Of a stretch of DNA of 41,924 nt, positions 8,326 through 16,469 are shown piece after piece. Under the pieces are notes generated by a model. It saw only the letters and a list, made by a program, of their open reading frames with translations, ran no database searches and was not told the DNA's origin. The position numbers and the translations under genes are program-made. The stretch is from Gammaproteobacteria bacterium (GTDB lineage: Bacteria > Pseudomonadota > Gammaproteobacteria > Steroidobacterales > Woeseiaceae). Location of the stretch: the NCBI GenBank assembly GCA_030429005.1, contig JAUIDP010000024.1, positions 1 through 41,924 on the forward strand. The letters are read 5' to 3'. Numbering within the stretch: position 1 is the first letter of the stretch; each line of letters starts with the position of its first letter.

Positions 8326-9025
8326 GCAACGAAAAACCACGCTGCCATTTGCGGCGGACGACGCGACAGAGAAGCGCCTCTGGGATGCCCTCGGCGAAAT
8401 TCCGGCGGCGGAGCCATCTGCGAACCTGCGCAGGAACTTTTATGCCAGGCTCGAACAGGAGGCACGACCGACGTTCCCGGCCCGGCTGCGGCAACTGCTG
8501 GGCTTCGGCAGCAACGCAGGTTGGATTACCGCCACGGCATGCCTGCTAATCGGGCTGGTCACGGGCCAGGTGCTCGAAACCGGTTCGGGGAATACGGAGC
8601 GACTGGCTGCGCTGGAACAGAACGTAACGATGTTGAATCGCACGCTGGTTCTTGACCGTCTCGAAAACGACAGTGCCGGCAAGCGTTTGCAGGGCGTTCT
8701 CGATGCCGCGTACCTGGCCAGCGACGACACCGAGATCGCCAACGCGCTGCTGCAGCGCGCAACCGAGGAACGCGTCAACTCGGTCCGTGCAGCGGCAATC
8801 GATGTACTCGGACGGCAGCTCGGCTCGCCCGCCATCGACAGGCACATTATGGATTCCATCATCGATGCCGACTCCCCGATCGTGCAACTCGCGCTGATTG
8901 ATCTCGTCCTGCGCAACGGCGATGCACAACAATTGAACGAGCTGCTGCAGCTGGCAGAAGACGACGCGCTCTATCCCGACCTTGCGCGACACGTACTGAC
9001 TTCATTGAAGAGAGATACCGCATGA
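8318..9025 (+). CDS. Membrane-anchored HEAT-repeat protein, probable anti-sigma factor
   Basis: The start at ATG 8318 (GGAG at 8305-8308) gives 235 residues. The first about 65 residues are cytoplasmic, with a 'LWDALGEIPAAEPSANLRRNFYARLE' stretch like that seen in small anti-sigma factors. One transmembrane helix lies at about 69-84. A short coiled-coil region follows ('NTERLAALEQNVTMLNRTLV'). The periplasmic C-terminus carries HEAT-like helical repeats ('VNSVRAAAIDVLGRQL', 'SPIVQLALIDLVL'). Position directly after and overlapping an ECF sigma gene supports an anti-sigma role. I cannot identify a zinc motif, so this is not a typical ZAS domain. It overlaps the next gene by ATGA (9022-9025). 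Confidence 0.85.
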   Translation: MSEQRKTTLPFAADDATEKRLWDALGEIPAAEPSANLRRNFYARLEQEARPTFPARLRQLLGFGSNAGWITATACLLIGLVTGQVLETGSGNTERLAALEQNVTMLNRTLVLDRLENDSAGKRLQGVLDAAYLASDDTEIANALLQRATEERVNSVRAAAIDVLGRQLGSPAIDRHIMDSIIDADSPIVQLALIDLVLRNGDAQQLNELLQLAEDDALYPDLARHVLTSLKRDTA

Positions 9026-9855
9026 AAATCCTGAATGCCATCACCATTATCCTGGCGTTGTGTATCAACGTTGCCGCATTGGCGGCACCCGTGACACGCG
9101 AACAGGCCTGGACTGAAACGTACCCGGTTGACACGAGTACGCCACACCTGGAAATCAGCAACATCTGGGGCAATGTGCGTGTGCGCACCGGGCAGAAGAA
9201 CGAGATTGTCGTGTCGGTAACCGAGTTGCGCTCGGCGCCGAGCCAGGCACTGTTCGACCTGTCACTGGAACGCATCCGACTGGACATCCGGACGAGCCGT
9301 GACAGCATCGCCATGCTGGTTGGCAACACGGACCATCGCTGGCAGCAAATGGACAGCTGCCGCGGTTGCAGGGTCGATTACCAGTTCGATATCGTCGTGC
9401 CCGCTGGTTCTTCCATCGACGTCGGCACGGTACTCGACGGAGTCGTCGACGTGAGCGGCGTTAGCGGGTATGTCAGCGCACGCAATGTCAATGGACCGGT
9501 CTCGCTGCAAGGTATCGAGGCCTGCGAAACCGTGACCAGCGTCAATGGCCGAGTACAGCTGCACTTCAGTGCCGCGCCGGTTCGTGACTGCGACATAGAG
9601 ACAATCAACGGCGATATCACGCTGAACGTACCGGGCGATACCAGCCTGGACATTACCGCGGACCTGTTTAACGGCAACATACAGTCCGATTTTCCTGTCG
9701 ATGCGCTGTCACTGCCCGCCACGGTCGAGCGGGTTGAAAAAGAGGGGCGCAACATCTATCGCATCCAGAAACTGAGCGGCGTTCGCATAGGCGCCGGCGG
9801 ACCAACCTATTCGGTCGCCTCGATCAACGGCGACGTACAAATTCGCAGGAACTAG
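9022..9855 (+). CDS. Exported DUF4097 beta-helix protein, first copy
   Basis: A 277-residue protein starting in an ATGA overlap with the preceding gene, so translation is coupled. The signal peptide ends near AALAA (residues 18-22). The body shows the DUF4097 pattern of short beta-strand turns repeating 'NVNGPVSLQGI', 'SVNGRVQLHF', 'TINGDITLNVP' and 'SINGDVQI', which predicts a right-handed parallel beta-helix. Cysteines at 'DSCRGCR' and later 'EACETV', 'VRDCDIE' may form disulfides. DUF4097 proteins often follow ECF sigma/anti-sigma pairs; some are called putative adhesins, but biochemical function is not established. Here it is probably a periplasmic or surface output of, or sensor for, the sigma factor. 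Confidence 0.88.
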   Translation: MKILNAITIILALCINVAALAAPVTREQAWTETYPVDTSTPHLEISNIWGNVRVRTGQKNEIVVSVTELRSAPSQALFDLSLERIRLDIRTSRDSIAMLVGNTDHRWQQMDSCRGCRVDYQFDIVVPAGSSIDVGTVLDGVVDVSGVSGYVSARNVNGPVSLQGIEACETVTSVNGRVQLHFSAAPVRDCDIETINGDITLNVPGDTSLDITADLFNGNIQSDFPVDALSLPATVERVEKEGRNIYRIQKLSGVRIGAGGPTYSVASINGDVQIRRN

Positions 9856-9857
9856 TC

Positions 9858-10679
9858 ATGGAGACTCGTATGAAACACGCAATTCCCGGAATCGCAGCCG
9901 CGGTGTGGCTGCTCGCTGTGATAACACCGGTGCACGCGCAACAACCGCAAGTCATCAATGTGCCCCTGTCACGCCCGGGCGAACCGGTGTCCCTTGAAAT
10001 CGGAATCCAGTCGGCCCGTATCGAGGTGATCGGCGAAGATCGTGACGACGTTGAGTTCGAGATCACCGTGGCCGATGGCGACCGCAAAATCGTCACGCCT
10101 TCCGGCACACAGCCGCTGAAGGGCGGCGGTTATTCGCTCGAAGTCGAGGAAGAAGACAACGAGATTCAGATCGAGACGGACTGGCGCATCAACAAGGTAT
10201 CGGTACTTGCTCGCGTCCCGAGGCAAACCGATGTCGAGCTGCACACGATGAATGACGGCGAAATCATCGTCAGCAACGTCATAGGCAGTCACGAACTCTA
10301 CAACACCAATGGACCGGTGACAGCACGCAATATCACCGGCTCGGTTATTGCCGAAAGTGTCAATGACACGATCGACATCAGCTTTGCGGCGTTCAGTGGC
10401 GATGGCGCTTCATCGATGGAGTCTATCAACGGCGACCTGGTACTGGGCCTGCCGGAGGGCCTGGGTGTCACCACGCATCTCGACACATCGCGCGGGGAAA
10501 TCTACTCGGACTTCGAGGTTGAAGTGCGGCCGGTGCAGCAGGTCGTGGAGCGCGACAAGACCCGCAACGGCATCTCCATCCAGATTGAAAGCGTGATCAT
10601 CGCCGACATCAATGGCGGGGGTCATGTCGTGCGAATGAAATCACTGCATGGCGACCTGACGATTCGCAAAAACCAGTAG
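9858..10679 (+). CDS. Exported DUF4097 beta-helix protein, second copy
   Basis: Two bases after the first DUF4097 gene, this encodes 273 residues from ATG 9858; ATG 9870 is an alternative that gives a tighter signal peptide (cleavage after PVHA). AGGAA at 9847-9851 fits the first start, GGAG at 9861-9864 the second. The repeat pattern matches its neighbour: 'NTNGPVTARNI', 'SVNDTIDISF', 'SINGDLVLGLP', 'SLHGDLTI'. The N-terminal third is more acidic ('EVEEEDNEIQIE') and lacks the cysteines of the first copy, so the pair look like old, diverged duplicates. They probably act in the same ECF-controlled envelope function. Confidence 0.87.
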   Translation: METRMKHAIPGIAAAVWLLAVITPVHAQQPQVINVPLSRPGEPVSLEIGIQSARIEVIGEDRDDVEFEITVADGDRKIVTPSGTQPLKGGGYSLEVEEEDNEIQIETDWRINKVSVLARVPRQTDVELHTMNDGEIIVSNVIGSHELYNTNGPVTARNITGSVIAESVNDTIDISFAAFSGDGASSMESINGDLVLGLPEGLGVTTHLDTSRGEIYSDFEVEVRPVQQVVERDKTRNGISIQIESVIIADINGGGHVVRMKSLHGDLTIRKNQ

Positions 10680-10698
10680 CGCAGTTTTTCATCAGCTC

Positions 10699-10734
10699 CC
10701 GGTGGTGTAGTCTTCCCTGCAACTACACCACTGG
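10699..10734 (+). promoter_or_regulatory. 12-bp hairpin just before the Gate-protein start codon
   Basis: CCGGTGGTGTAG (10699-10710) pairs with CTACACCACTGG (10723-10734), allowing one G-U pair, around a 12-nt loop. No T-run follows on either strand, so it is not an ordinary intrinsic terminator. It ends seven bases before TTG 10742 and could mask the ribosome site or close the upstream DUF4097 transcript. Confidence 0.45.
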
Positions 10735-10741
10735 ACCGGCC

Positions 10742-12076
10742 TTGCCCTCCCACGCATTCCGCTTTGTTATCCCGTCGTTGCTCGGCGTCCTGATTTTCCT
10801 GACGCCGATTCGCCGGGATGGCAACCTGACGATCGGCATCGATGTCGTCACCGGCTGGGTCCGTTACCTGCTGGGAGGCTACGGCCTGCACCTCGTCGTG
10901 TTGCTGACCGTTGTTACCAGTGTCATGACGTTGCTCGGCAGCTTCGTTCGACCGGGCTGGCTCGAGCGACGTGAGCCGCTGCAAAAGCTGTTCGCTGTAC
11001 CGTTGATCTGGGTTGCGTTGCGCCTGGCCGGCATGGCTTTTGCCCTGTTCTATTTCTTCCAGTTCGGGCCCGCGTTGCTGCAATCCGAGAGTGTTGGCAA
11101 AGCGGTGTTTGTCGACATCGCCGTCAACGTGGTCACAATCTACATCAGTGCCTGCCTGTTGCTGCCGTTACTCACTGACTATGGCCTGATGGAGTTCGCC
11201 GGCGTCCTGGCCCGCCCGGTTTTTCGCAAGGTTTTCCAGCTTCCTGGTCGCGCCGCAATCGATGCCGTCGCCTCGTTTGTCGGCGCGTCGGCGATCGGCC
11301 TGCTCGTGACCATTGGCCAGTATGATCGCGGCAGCTATACCAGCCGTGAAGCAGCCGTTATCGCGACGAACTTCTCGATCATCTCGATCCCGTTCAGTCT
11401 CGTCGTCGCCACTGTTGCCGGCATCAAACCGCTGTTTATTCCCTGGTACGGCTGCATTGTCATCGCCTGCCTGCTGGCCGCATTCATCACGCCACGCCTG
11501 CCCCCGTTGTCCCGCAAAGATGAGACCTACCGCGTTGTCGACAGCACCGCAGCTGAGGCCGATGACAACCACCAGGATGTCAACCTGCTGGCCCAGTCTT
11601 GGGCGGCAGCGCTGCAACGGGCTGCCGGCGCGCCAGGTATCAAGGGATTCATCGCCGCCGGCCTGGGCAACCTGGCGTTTTTCCTGTTCTCCGTCGTGAC
11701 GGCGGCCATGGCACTGGCAACGATGGCCGCCGTGCTCGTGTTTCACACCCCGGTATTCGCCTGGCTCGGCTACCCGTTCGTGGCAATACTGGAACTGGCG
11801 CAGCTGCCGGATGCAGCAGCCGCAGCTGCCGCGCTGTTCTCAGGCTTTCTGGACCAGTTCATGCCCGCGCTGGCCGCTGCCAGCATTGACAGCGAAACAA
11901 CGAGCTTCGTACTGGCGGGTCTCGCGGTGTGCCAGCTTATCTACCTGTCGGAGACCGGCGTCATCATACTGCGCTCCAGCCTGCCGATATCACTGGCCGA
12001 ACTCGTCGTGATTTTCCTGTTACGAACCGTCATCGTGCTGCCGGTACTGATCGCCGGTGCTCACCTGCTTACCTGA
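10742..12076 (+). CDS. YjiH-family membrane protein with nucleoside-recognition (Gate) domain
   Basis: A 444-residue, highly hydrophobic protein with about ten predicted membrane helices. The start is TTG 10742; no ATG or SD is nearby. The segment 'LLPLLTDYGLMEFAGVLARPVFRKVFQLPGR' followed by 'DAVASFVGASAIGLL' matches the first half of a Gate (nucleoside recognition) domain. The C-terminal half, 'PFVAILELAQLPDAAAAA' to 'SETGVIILRSSLPIS', matches the end of YjiH-type proteins. The family is related to spore-maturation SpmA/SpmB and concentrative transporter gates; substrate and mechanism are not known. A DUF2235 gene converges on it 13 bp away. Confidence 0.85.
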   Translation: MPSHAFRFVIPSLLGVLIFLTPIRRDGNLTIGIDVVTGWVRYLLGGYGLHLVVLLTVVTSVMTLLGSFVRPGWLERREPLQKLFAVPLIWVALRLAGMAFALFYFFQFGPALLQSESVGKAVFVDIAVNVVTIYISACLLLPLLTDYGLMEFAGVLARPVFRKVFQLPGRAAIDAVASFVGASAIGLLVTIGQYDRGSYTSREAAVIATNFSIISIPFSLVVATVAGIKPLFIPWYGCIVIACLLAAFITPRLPPLSRKDETYRVVDSTAAEADDNHQDVNLLAQSWAAALQRAAGAPGIKGFIAAGLGNLAFFLFSVVTAAMALATMAAVLVFHTPVFAWLGYPFVAILELAQLPDAAAAAAALFSGFLDQFMPALAAASIDSETTSFVLAGLAVCQLIYLSETGVIILRSSLPISLAELVVIFLLRTVIVLPVLIAGAHLLT

Positions 12077-12089
12077 CGCCGCGGCCGAA

Positions 12090-13106
12090 TCAGCCGACAA
12101 TCTCGATCCGGCTCCAGTCGCCATCGACGGTATCCAGCAAACGCTTCAGCGCCCTGCCCCTGCTGCGATAGCGAAAGGCATTCCGGTCCCAGCGTTCCTT
12201 CACACTCGCGTGCACCGCGCCTTCGACCTTGCGCACGATGGCATCGCGCGCCAGGTAAATACCCTTGCGGCCATTGTGCATCTTTGCGGACGGTTTCGGG
12301 TCGATCGAGTCGGTGAAATGCGCCTCGAATTCGAGGCCGAACTTCGCGGCTTCCGCAACCACCCAGTCGATGGCGCAATCGCTGAGACCGCGATTGGCAT
12401 AGCCGCCACCGATATCGCTGTGCACGCCGGCAAACCAGACCTGTTGAATGTCGACAGACGGTTTGTCGCTCCACAGGACCGGCCTGAAATCTTCCCGGTT
12501 TTCATCGAGCGACACGGCGTGGCGCGCGTGCTGCACGATCCGTGACGGTTCGGTATCGTGAAACAGGAACTTCTGGTCGCCCAGCGTCCCCCAGAACGGG
12601 ACCGGGATGCCAAGGGCACCGACAGTATCCCAGGCGCCAATGAACTCGATCGGCGTGATGTCGGCCACGGCAAACTTCTTGCGGAAAGACTGCGAATCAG
12701 GCGCACTCGGGTGGCTCGCAGGGCTTCGCTTGCGATACAGGCGGAACGCTTCGGCGATTCTTTCAGCGTGCGGCCGTCGCAACAGGCCACAATTGCGTAT
12801 GAAGCCGGCGAGCGACCGAACCGTGTAGGCACCACGGCTGAAGCCAAAAAAGAACAGCGCATCGCCCGGGTCGTAGTTGTGCACGATGAAGCGGTAACAG
12901 TCCATGATGTTCTTGTCGATGCCGGCGCCCGTGATGCCGCCGCTCAGCTTCTTGCGATCCGTACCTACGCCCCAGTCGTAGAACGCCACCTGCTTCGCGC
13001 CACCGGCAACCGGTCTGACAGCACGCGCCATCCGCAGGACGTTCGTCGGCCCACCGCGCTCGGGTGAATTCCAGGTGCCGTCGGCGAAGATCGCGATGCG
13101 CTTCAT
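12090..13106 (-). CDS. DUF2235 alpha/beta hydrolase (Tle1-type lipase-like)
   Basis: A 338-residue protein of the DUF2235 family. It opens with 'RIAIFADGTWN', the family's N-terminal strand. The nucleophile elbow is GFSRGA (Ser90), and the probable acid and base are Asp160 ('IGAWDTVG') and His229 ('GVHSDIGGGY'). Tle1 phospholipase effectors of type VI secretion belong to this family, but no VgrG, immunity gene or T6SS component is visible here and there is no signal peptide, so a cytosolic hydrolase is as likely. It is divergent from the DUF6351 hydrolase gene across 48 bp. Confidence 0.9.
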   Translation of the reverse strand: MKRIAIFADGTWNSPERGGPTNVLRMARAVRPVAGGAKQVAFYDWGVGTDRKKLSGGITGAGIDKNIMDCYRFIVHNYDPGDALFFFGFSRGAYTVRSLAGFIRNCGLLRRPHAERIAEAFRLYRKRSPASHPSAPDSQSFRKKFAVADITPIEFIGAWDTVGALGIPVPFWGTLGDQKFLFHDTEPSRIVQHARHAVSLDENREDFRPVLWSDKPSVDIQQVWFAGVHSDIGGGYANRGLSDCAIDWVVAEAAKFGLEFEAHFTDSIDPKPSAKMHNGRKGIYLARDAIVRKVEGAVHASVKERWDRNAFRYRSRGRALKRLLDTVDGDWSRIEIVG

Positions 13107-13142
13107 GACTGAATACTGTACTCGCTAATAATCTGCACGCAA

Positions 13143-13148
13143 TATACT
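13143..13148 (+). promoter_or_regulatory. Candidate -10 element (TATACT) for a leaderless DUF6351 mRNA
   Basis: TATACT ends exactly six bases before ATG 13155, and no Shine-Dalgarno sequence is present. No good -35 is visible. Confidence 0.4.
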
Positions 13149-13154
13149 GGGCCA

Positions 13155-15359
13155 ATGGCTGTTTCCCGAAGCAAGAAAATACTGCTGTCGGCGCTGGTGC
13201 TGCTGCTGGCAGCCGGTGCTGTCGTCTACTACCTGCTACTCGGCGCGACCAGCGACGGCTACACCGGCCAGCCACAGGTCGTCGGTCTGCCGCCCGGTTT
13301 CGAGCCGCTGGCCGCAACCCGCCCCTACGACGGTGCGCATCCGGCGACGACGGATCGTCCGCCGGACCCCTACACCTACCCGATTCCGGTCGGCTCGCCG
13401 GGCCCGGTGATGCCGACCTACCGGACGCGACTCGACTATCCGTTCGTCTGTCGCACCGAACGCTCCGACCTTGGCCAGCCGCTGGTCGACAACCAGGACG
13501 GCGCCGGTATCGCCGTGTACGACGGTGACGAGATCGTCGGCTACAGCAAGGACTGCAGCATCAACACGCGGGTGCTTTACTACTATCGCAGCAGTGAGAC
13601 CGGCAAATTCCGGCCATTCAGTGCAGGCGCATCTGATGTCGAAACTGTCGACATTGACGGCAGCGCCGTCCCGTTCATCGTGCGCCTCGAGATCGGCACG
13701 ATCAACCGGCACATCTACATCATCGCGATGCTGCGAGGTCCGGACGATACGCCGGAGGCGCCGGACACTCGTTTCTGGAACCGCAAATTGCTGTACCAGT
13801 TTCGCGGCGGCGTTGGCATAGGCCGGCGCCAGGGACGCATCGACCCGAATTACATTCCCAGCCGCAACGCCGGCACCCTTGCCAGGGGCTATGCCATCGC
13901 CCATTCGACGGCCAACCAGACCTCAACCAGCTATGACATCCACCTGGCCGAAGACACGCTGGCGCGAGTCAAGCGGCAGTTCGTTGCCCGTTACGGCGAA
14001 CCCGTCTACACGATCGGACTTGGCAAGTCCGGCGGCGCGATCCAGCAGTACCTGATCGGCCAGAACCGGCCCGGCCTGCTCGATGCCGGCATCGCGATGT
14101 ATTCCTATCCCGACACAGTCACGCAGATCACGCGGGTCATGGACTGCGAATTGCTCGAGTATTACTTCGACGTTGTCGATGCCGACAACGAGAAATGGCA
14201 AACCTGGTCGCAACGATCCGGGATCGAGGGTGTCAATGCACGCGACGACCTTTCCAACCCGTTCGAGCAGTTGCGCGCGCTGCAAAAGCTGCGCCTCGGC
14301 CAGTGGCCCAGCTGGTCCAGGGGCCAAACCGAGTGTTCGAAGAGCTGGCGCAACCTGACGCCGCACGTCGCGAATCCGCGCTATACGTACTTCGAGTCAC
14401 TGTTTACGCAGGAGGTCGCACGGCAGGTACCCTTCACCTACTGGGACAACCAGAAAACGGTCTATGGCACCGACCCGCAGGGCTACGGCCGCCGGACTTA
14501 CGACAACACCGGCGTGCAATACGGCCTGGCGGCGCTCAGGAATGGCCGGATCACGATGGACGAGTTTCTGCACCTGAACGACAACATCGGCGGCTGGCTG
14601 CCGCCGGCAGCGATGCAGCGCGAGCGGTTCTGGAATTCCGGTGGCGCACAATCGTCCCTGGCCGATGTTTCACTGTGGAGCCACCACAACATGACGGCCA
14701 CCCGATCGGATGCGCGACCGGCAGCTCGTAATTCGGCGGATATCGAGGCACTGCACGCGGCCTATCGCTCCGGCAACGTGTTCCTCGGGAAAATCGACAT
14801 GCCGATCCTGGATTTTCGGCACTATCTCGAAGCAGAACTCGACATGCACCACAGCCTGCAATCGTTCTCGATTCGCCTGCGCATGCAGCGCGAGCAGGGA
14901 CATGCCGATAACCAGCTGATCTGGTTCTCGGCTTTGCCACACGAACCATTCAGCGAAGCCCTGCGGACCATGGAACGCTGGCTCGACAACCTGCGTGCGA
15001 ACGAGTCGCTCTCGGTCGCCAACGCACGTCCCGCAAATGCGACAGATCGCTGTTACGACAGTGACGGTGAGGTCATCGCCGACGGCGACGGCGTCTGGGA
15101 CGGCGAATGGAACGGCCGGTCGCCGGGCGCGTGCACGCGGGCCTTCCCCCCGTACAAGAATCCCAGGCTCATTGCCGGCGATGACTATGCCGGCGACATC
15201 ATGAAATGCCACCTGCAGTCAGTGGACAACGCGATCGCCAGCGGCCTGTACGCGCCGCTGGATGCGGAGCCGTACCGGGATGAGCTACAGCGCATATTCC
15301 CCGACGGCGTTTGCGACTACTCGCTGGGTGACGCAGGTCGTCCCGATGCTATCTGGTGA
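13155..15359 (+). CDS. DUF6351 family exported hydrolase-like protein
   Basis: A 734-residue protein with an N-terminal hydrophobic segment (residues about 8-30) that exports or anchors it. The sequence resembles the DUF6351 family: 'LDYPFVCRTERSDLGQPLVDNQDG', 'YYYRSSETGKFRPF', 'GYAIAHSTANQTST', and an alpha/beta-hydrolase-like elbow 'GLGKSGGAIQQ' with Ser292. A later 'RCYDSDGEVIADGDGVWDG' and several paired cysteines are also present. The family is related by fold to tannases and secreted esterases, but its substrate is not established. The last 43 bases overlap the convergent six-TM gene. Confidence 0.82.
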   Translation: MAVSRSKKILLSALVLLLAAGAVVYYLLLGATSDGYTGQPQVVGLPPGFEPLAATRPYDGAHPATTDRPPDPYTYPIPVGSPGPVMPTYRTRLDYPFVCRTERSDLGQPLVDNQDGAGIAVYDGDEIVGYSKDCSINTRVLYYYRSSETGKFRPFSAGASDVETVDIDGSAVPFIVRLEIGTINRHIYIIAMLRGPDDTPEAPDTRFWNRKLLYQFRGGVGIGRRQGRIDPNYIPSRNAGTLARGYAIAHSTANQTSTSYDIHLAEDTLARVKRQFVARYGEPVYTIGLGKSGGAIQQYLIGQNRPGLLDAGIAMYSYPDTVTQITRVMDCELLEYYFDVVDADNEKWQTWSQRSGIEGVNARDDLSNPFEQLRALQKLRLGQWPSWSRGQTECSKSWRNLTPHVANPRYTYFESLFTQEVARQVPFTYWDNQKTVYGTDPQGYGRRTYDNTGVQYGLAALRNGRITMDEFLHLNDNIGGWLPPAAMQRERFWNSGGAQSSLADVSLWSHHNMTATRSDARPAARNSADIEALHAAYRSGNVFLGKIDMPILDFRHYLEAELDMHHSLQSFSIRLRMQREQGHADNQLIWFSALPHEPFSEALRTMERWLDNLRANESLSVANARPANATDRCYDSDGEVIADGDGVWDGEWNGRSPGACTRAFPPYKNPRLIAGDDYAGDIMKCHLQSVDNAIASGLYAPLDAEPYRDELQRIFPDGVCDYSLGDAGRPDAIW

Positions 15360-15994
15360 TGCCACCAGGTGCGCGCAAGCACTGCGTAGAACAACGTCAG
15401 CACGAGAAACGCGTTCCAGGCGGCAATGTTGTTGGTTGTTTTACGCGGCATACCGAAAGCTTTGGCCAGCTCGGAGGCCACACCAACCAGGAGCAGTGCG
15501 AAACATACGGTTAGCAGCCAGCGCCAGCTGACCATCGTCGCGGCAACCCGGTACGGGCGATACAGGACGACAAAGACAACCTGGGTAATCCAGCTTGTGA
15601 ACGCAAATCCGTGCGTGCCAATTCGGCGCAAGGTGCCAAAGTGCTGATCGGGCAAGCCGAGCGTGATGGCATAGATTGAGAGCGCGACTGCCGATACGTA
15701 GGCAATAATGCGCAATGCCGTGGCGCGCGCCACTGACAGGCCTGCCGACTGCAGCCAGGCAGTCGCCTGGCGCCAGTGCAACACGAGGACAACGGCCAGC
15801 GTCAGCACACCGGCCTTGAACAGGATCGTTTCCGGCAACTGCCGGCCGGTCGAGCTGACACTGGTACAGCCCTCGACGTAGGTGAAACAACTCGAGACAT
15901 GGCCGAGCGCGGCTGCGACCAGGTAGGTCGAGTTAAAGGTAACGAACGGCAGTACCGCTGCCAGTGCCGCCAGCCTGACCAGGCGACTATTCAT
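15317..15994 (-). CDS. Six-TM membrane protein, possibly Frag1/DRAM/Sfk1-like
   Basis: ATG 15994 overlaps the stop of the DUF3465 gene (TATGAATAG), so translational coupling selects this start over an upstream reading at 16048. The 225-residue product has about six membrane helices and an extracytoplasmic loop with two cysteines after helix 1 ('SSCFTYVEGCTSVSSTG'). The layout and the 'GTHGFAFTSWITQVVFVVLY' helix weakly resemble the Frag1/DRAM/Sfk1 family, but I am not sure of this assignment. The 3' end overlaps the convergent DUF6351 gene by 43 bp. Confidence 0.7.
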   Translation of the reverse strand: MNSRLVRLAALAAVLPFVTFNSTYLVAAALGHVSSCFTYVEGCTSVSSTGRQLPETILFKAGVLTLAVVLVLHWRQATAWLQSAGLSVARATALRIIAYVSAVALSIYAITLGLPDQHFGTLRRIGTHGFAFTSWITQVVFVVLYRPYRVAATMVSWRWLLTVCFALLLVGVASELAKAFGMPRKTTNNIAAWNAFLVLTLFYAVLARTWWHHQIASGRPASPSE

Positions 15995-16427
15995 ACCGAC
16001 TGCCGTTGTGCTCGAGCCAGCCATGCGGATGCCGATTCTGCGGATCATGGTGCGTCCAGTGAATCACGCCGCCGCGATCATTGGTCTCGAACTCCCCGTA
16101 GAACCCGACCGTGTCCCCCGTTTGCAATGCCGGGATTCGTGGCGCGAGATCGATATTGTGTGCGACGAGGACCGTCCGGCCGGACGGTAGCTCCAGTATG
16201 AATCTCTGGTGACGGCTACCCTCGTTGTCGTCCGGCAGGATACGCAGAACCATGCCTCTGCCCTGCACCTGCTGGCCCGGGAGCCACAGGTCGTCCGGAC
16301 GTGACATGTCCGTCGGGTCGACGAATATCGTCGGTGTCAACGGCGGTGACGTTTCGACCTTCTGCGACTCGTCGTAGATAAAGACGGCGGCCGCCAGGAA
16401 AATCAGGACTATCAGGAATTTCTTCAT
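15987..16427 (-). CDS. DUF3465 protein with N-terminal membrane anchor
   Basis: From ATG 16427 the protein has 146 residues; a longer reading from 16463 adds sequence before the hydrophobic N-terminus (residues 3-20) and lacks support. The C-terminal 90 residues match DUF3465: 'VLRILPDDNEGSRHQRFILEL', 'VAHNIDLAPRI', 'GDTVGFYGEFE', 'GGVIHWTHHDPQNRH' and 'GWLEHNG'. The domain is OB-like and is found in single-domain exported proteins of unknown role. The next gene, a six-TM protein, overlaps its stop, and the two are probably one transcription unit. Confidence 0.9.
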   Translation of the reverse strand: MKKFLIVLIFLAAAVFIYDESQKVETSPPLTPTIFVDPTDMSRPDDLWLPGQQVQGRGMVLRILPDDNEGSRHQRFILELPSGRTVLVAHNIDLAPRIPALQTGDTVGFYGEFETNDRGGVIHWTHHDPQNRHPHGWLEHNGSRYE

Positions 16428-16469
16428 AGGGTATTCTTCGCCGATGCCAGACGAATCTACCACGAGTGC

